Below, piece after piece: positions 62,482 through 64,000 of a DNA stretch of 64,000 bases. A model generated the notes under the pieces. The model saw nothing but the letters and a program-made list of their open reading frames with translations, made no database searches and was not told the DNA's origin. The stretch comes from Enterobacter wuhouensis (GTDB taxonomy: Bacteria > Pseudomonadota > Gammaproteobacteria > Enterobacterales > Enterobacteriaceae): positions 744,001 to 808,000 of the forward strand of contig NZ_SJOO01000001.1 in assembly GCF_004331265.1 (NCBI RefSeq), read 5' to 3'. Numbering within the stretch: position 1 is the stretch's first letter; each line of letters starts with the position of its first letter. The position numbers were made by a program, and so were the translations under genes.

Positions 62482-62775
62482 ATGAAACGGTTACCCTGGA
62501 TTACCGCCCTGCTGTTAATGAGCGCCTCAACGGCCGCTCTGGCTGCCCCCGATTCCTGCGAGCGCGTAAAAAGCGACATCCAGCAGAAGATCGTCAATAA
62601 CGGCGTACCGGAGTCCGGCTTCACCCTGAACATCGTTCCTAACGATCAGGCAGACCAGCCGGATGCGCAGGTCGTTGGGCATTGTGCCAACGATACCTTT
62701 AAAATTATGTACACACGCACGGGCAGCGGTGCAGCATCCGGCAGTCAGGACAGTGCCCCCGCTGAGCCGCAGTAA
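62482..62775 (+). CDS. ynfD: YnfD, DUF1161 exported protein
   Basis: A 97-residue protein with a signal peptide (MKRLPWITALLLMSASTAAL, cleavage near AA/PDSC). The mature DUF1161 core is SCERVKSDIQQKIVNNGVPE and ends in a Ser/Gly/Gln-rich tail. Two Cys residues could pair. Function unknown. SD AAAAGGAG precedes the ATG. The 62186-62481 gap shows no gene and is AT-rich near 62400-62460. Confidence 0.93.
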   Translation: MKRLPWITALLLMSASTAALAAPDSCERVKSDIQQKIVNNGVPESGFTLNIVPNDQADQPDAQVVGHCANDTFKIMYTRTGSGAASGSQDSAPAEPQ

Positions 62776-62800
62776 TTTTTCACCTCCAATCCCCCTTGAT

Positions 62801-62814
62801 TTGATGAGGATTAA
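62801..62814 (+). promoter_or_regulatory. Candidate FNR site upstream of ynfE
   Basis: TTGAT-GAGG-ATTAA is one base from the FNR consensus TTGAT-N4-ATCAA. A -10-like TAACAC near 62836-62841 is at class II distance. E. coli ynfEFGH is activated by FNR. Confidence 0.6.
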
Positions 62815-62839
62815 TATTTAATACCCCCAAATAAGTAAC

Positions 62840-62909
62840 ACTCACCCCATCATTAGCCCGGTTGTAATCACGGGTGAAAATAATACGCAATTACAATGAT
62901 GGGGTGAGT
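62840..62909. repeat. Perfect 15-bp inverted repeat spanning the ynfE ribosome-binding site
   Basis: ACTCACCCCATCATT (62840-62854) and AATGATGGGGTGAGT (62895-62909) are exact inverted copies separated by 40 nt. The right arm contains the SD (GGGGTGAG) of ynfE. The loop holds further complementary pairs: CCCG/CGGG and TTGTAAT (62862-62868) / ATTACAA (62890-62896), the latter competing with the outer stem. Confidence 0.8.
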
Positions 62910-62910
62910 T

Positions 62911-64000
62911 ATGTCTGATGTTGAACATCACGGCGGTATTAGCCGTCGAACTCTGGTGAAATCTACCGCGATTGGATCTCTGGCACTTGCCGCGGGTGGG
63001 GTCTCGTTACCTTTTGGCGTGAAAAGTGTTGCTGCCGCGGTGCAAAGCGCCGTGCAACCTGCCCAGGATAAAGTGGTGTGGGGAGCCTGTTCGGTCAACT
63101 GCGGCAGCCGCTGCGCGCTGCGCCTGCACGTCCGTGATGACGAAGTTTATTGGGTCGAAACGGACAATACTGGCGAAGATGTTTATGGAAATCACCAGGT
63201 GCGGGCCTGCCTGCGCGGACGCTCAATTCGTCGTCGCATCAACCACCCCGATCGCCTGAACTATCCAATGAAGCGCGTGGGTAAGCGCGGTGAAGGCAAA
63301 TTTGAGCGTATCAGCTGGGATGAAGCCCTGGATACCCTCACCGCAAGCCTGAAAAATGTGGTGGAAAAATACGGTAACGAAGCGGTCTACATTAACTATT
63401 CCTCTGGGATCGTTGGCGGTAACATCACCCGCTCCTCCCCTTATGCCTCACTGGTGGCACGCCTGATGAACTGCTACGGCGGTTTCCTTAGCCACTACGG
63501 TACCTACAGCACCGCGCAGATTGCCTGCGCAATGCCTTATACCTACGGCAGCAACGACGGTAACAGCACCTCGGATATCGAAAATACCAGGCTGGTAGTG
63601 ATGTTCGGCAATAACCCGGCCGAAACCCGCATGAGCGGCGGCGGGATCACCTACTACCTTGAACAGGCCCGCGAACGTTCGAATGCGCGGATGATCGTTA
63701 TCGACCCGCGCTATACCGATACCGCCGCCGGCCGTGAAGACGAGTGGATACCCATCCGCCCAGGCACCGATGCCGCGCTGGTTGCCGGTATCGCGTGGGT
63801 GCTGATTGATGAAAACCTCGTTGACCAACCGTTCCTCGATAAATACTGCATAGGCTACGATGAAAAAACGCTGCCGGAAGGCGCACCTGCCAACGGACAC
63901 TACAAAGCCTATATTCTCGGCCAGGGCGACGATGCCACGGCAAAAACGCCGGAATGGGCCTCGCGCATCACCGGTATTCCAGCCGATCGCATCATCAAGC
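62911..64000 (+). CDS. ynfE: YnfE-type molybdopterin oxidoreductase, catalytic subunit (3' end beyond window)
   Basis: The N-terminal 363 residues of a DMSO-reductase-family selenate/DMSO reductase subunit exported by the Tat system. The twin-arginine motif SRRTLVKS is at about residues 11-18. A [4Fe-4S] ligand set follows (CSVNCGSRC...RACLRGRS), then molybdopterin-binding blocks FGNNPAETRMSGGGITYYLE and DPRYTDTAAGREDEWIPIRP. The Mo-ligand Ser is likely in YGTYSTAQ. The frame is open to the window edge. It is nearest to E. coli YnfE by eye; YnfF is an alternative. Upstream signals suggest anaerobic expression. Confidence 0.93.
   Translation, partial: MSDVEHHGGISRRTLVKSTAIGSLALAAGGVSLPFGVKSVAAAVQSAVQPAQDKVVWGACSVNCGSRCALRLHVRDDEVYWVETDNTGEDVYGNHQVRACLRGRSIRRRINHPDRLNYPMKRVGKRGEGKFERISWDEALDTLTASLKNVVEKYGNEAVYINYSSGIVGGNITRSSPYASLVARLMNCYGGFLSHYGTYSTAQIACAMPYTYGSNDGNSTSDIENTRLVVMFGNNPAETRMSGGGITYYLEQARERSNARMIVIDPRYTDTAAGREDEWIPIRPGTDAALVAGIAWVLIDENLVDQPFLDKYCIGYDEKTLPEGAPANGHYKAYILGQGDDATAKTPEWASRITGIPADRIIK

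Noticed and set aside
62840..62909. The ynfE inverted repeat as a mobile miniature element
   Set aside because: No target-site duplication is visible and the right arm serves as the gene's SD; a leader structure is more likely, though not proven.

Overview
The window is chromosomal DNA of an enteric gammaproteobacterium close to Enterobacter/Lelliottia. The evidence is gene content and order: long blocks match the Escherichia coli K-12 ydb/paa/tyn and dcp-rsp-ynf regions at high protein similarity, while the intervening genes differ from E. coli. No tRNA or rRNA gene, CRISPR array, insertion sequence or prophage was seen. Coding density is high and most protein-coding DNA is GC-rich.

Layout. 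1-5.9 kb: hrpA (3' end cut by the window edge), azoR, an RluA-type pseudouridine synthase and yaiL. 5.9-22 kb: an accessory stretch lying between azoR and paaY. It holds a small type VI secretion cargo unit (Tlde1-like peptidoglycan effector, putative membrane immunity protein, Hcp), the mesX-mesD folate-independent methionine synthase pair, a LysR regulator with two YdcZ-family half-transporters, and an eight-gene, tightly overlapping leftward operon that looks like a lipid (fatty-acyl) modification pathway. It continues with two unrecognised genes, a GNAT, a TetR regulator with a perfect operator palindrome, an NTF2-like protein, a decayed ABC-permease fragment, an ASCH protein, LexA-controlled yebG and a TolA-C-like lipoprotein.

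22-44 kb: aromatic amine and phenylacetate catabolism. TynA oxidises phenylethylamine-type amines to aldehydes in the periplasm, FeaB oxidises phenylacetaldehyde to phenylacetate, PaaK makes the CoA thioester, PaaABCDE epoxidises the ring, PaaG/PaaZ isomerise and open it, and PaaF/H/J finish beta-oxidation to acetyl-CoA and succinyl-CoA. PaaI and PaaY are thioesterases. PaaX and FeaR are the regulators, and candidate sites for both are visible. An alkyl sulfatase gene and a diguanylate cyclase gene sit between tynA and feaB.

44-52 kb: ydbL-ynbE-ydbH (envelope lipid transport), ldhA, a YbdG-like MscS channel and dcp. 52-64 kb: ydfG, rspR, a uspG-like gene, ydfZ, then the leftward rspA-rspB-ydfJ-ydfI sugar-acid locus with an intact MFS transporter, followed by ynfA, ynfB, speG, ynfC, ynfD and the start of ynfE (selenate/DMSO reductase family), which is cut by the right edge.

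Most notable: the eight-gene lipid operon, whose Cfa-like enzyme lacks two residues needed for cyclopropanation; the Tlde1/immunity/Hcp unit; mesXD; a perfect 15-bp inverted repeat that places the ynfE ribosome-binding site in a stem; and a repeated intergenic hairpin family at three gene ends. Functions are assigned by family recognition from reading the sequence. No database search was run.
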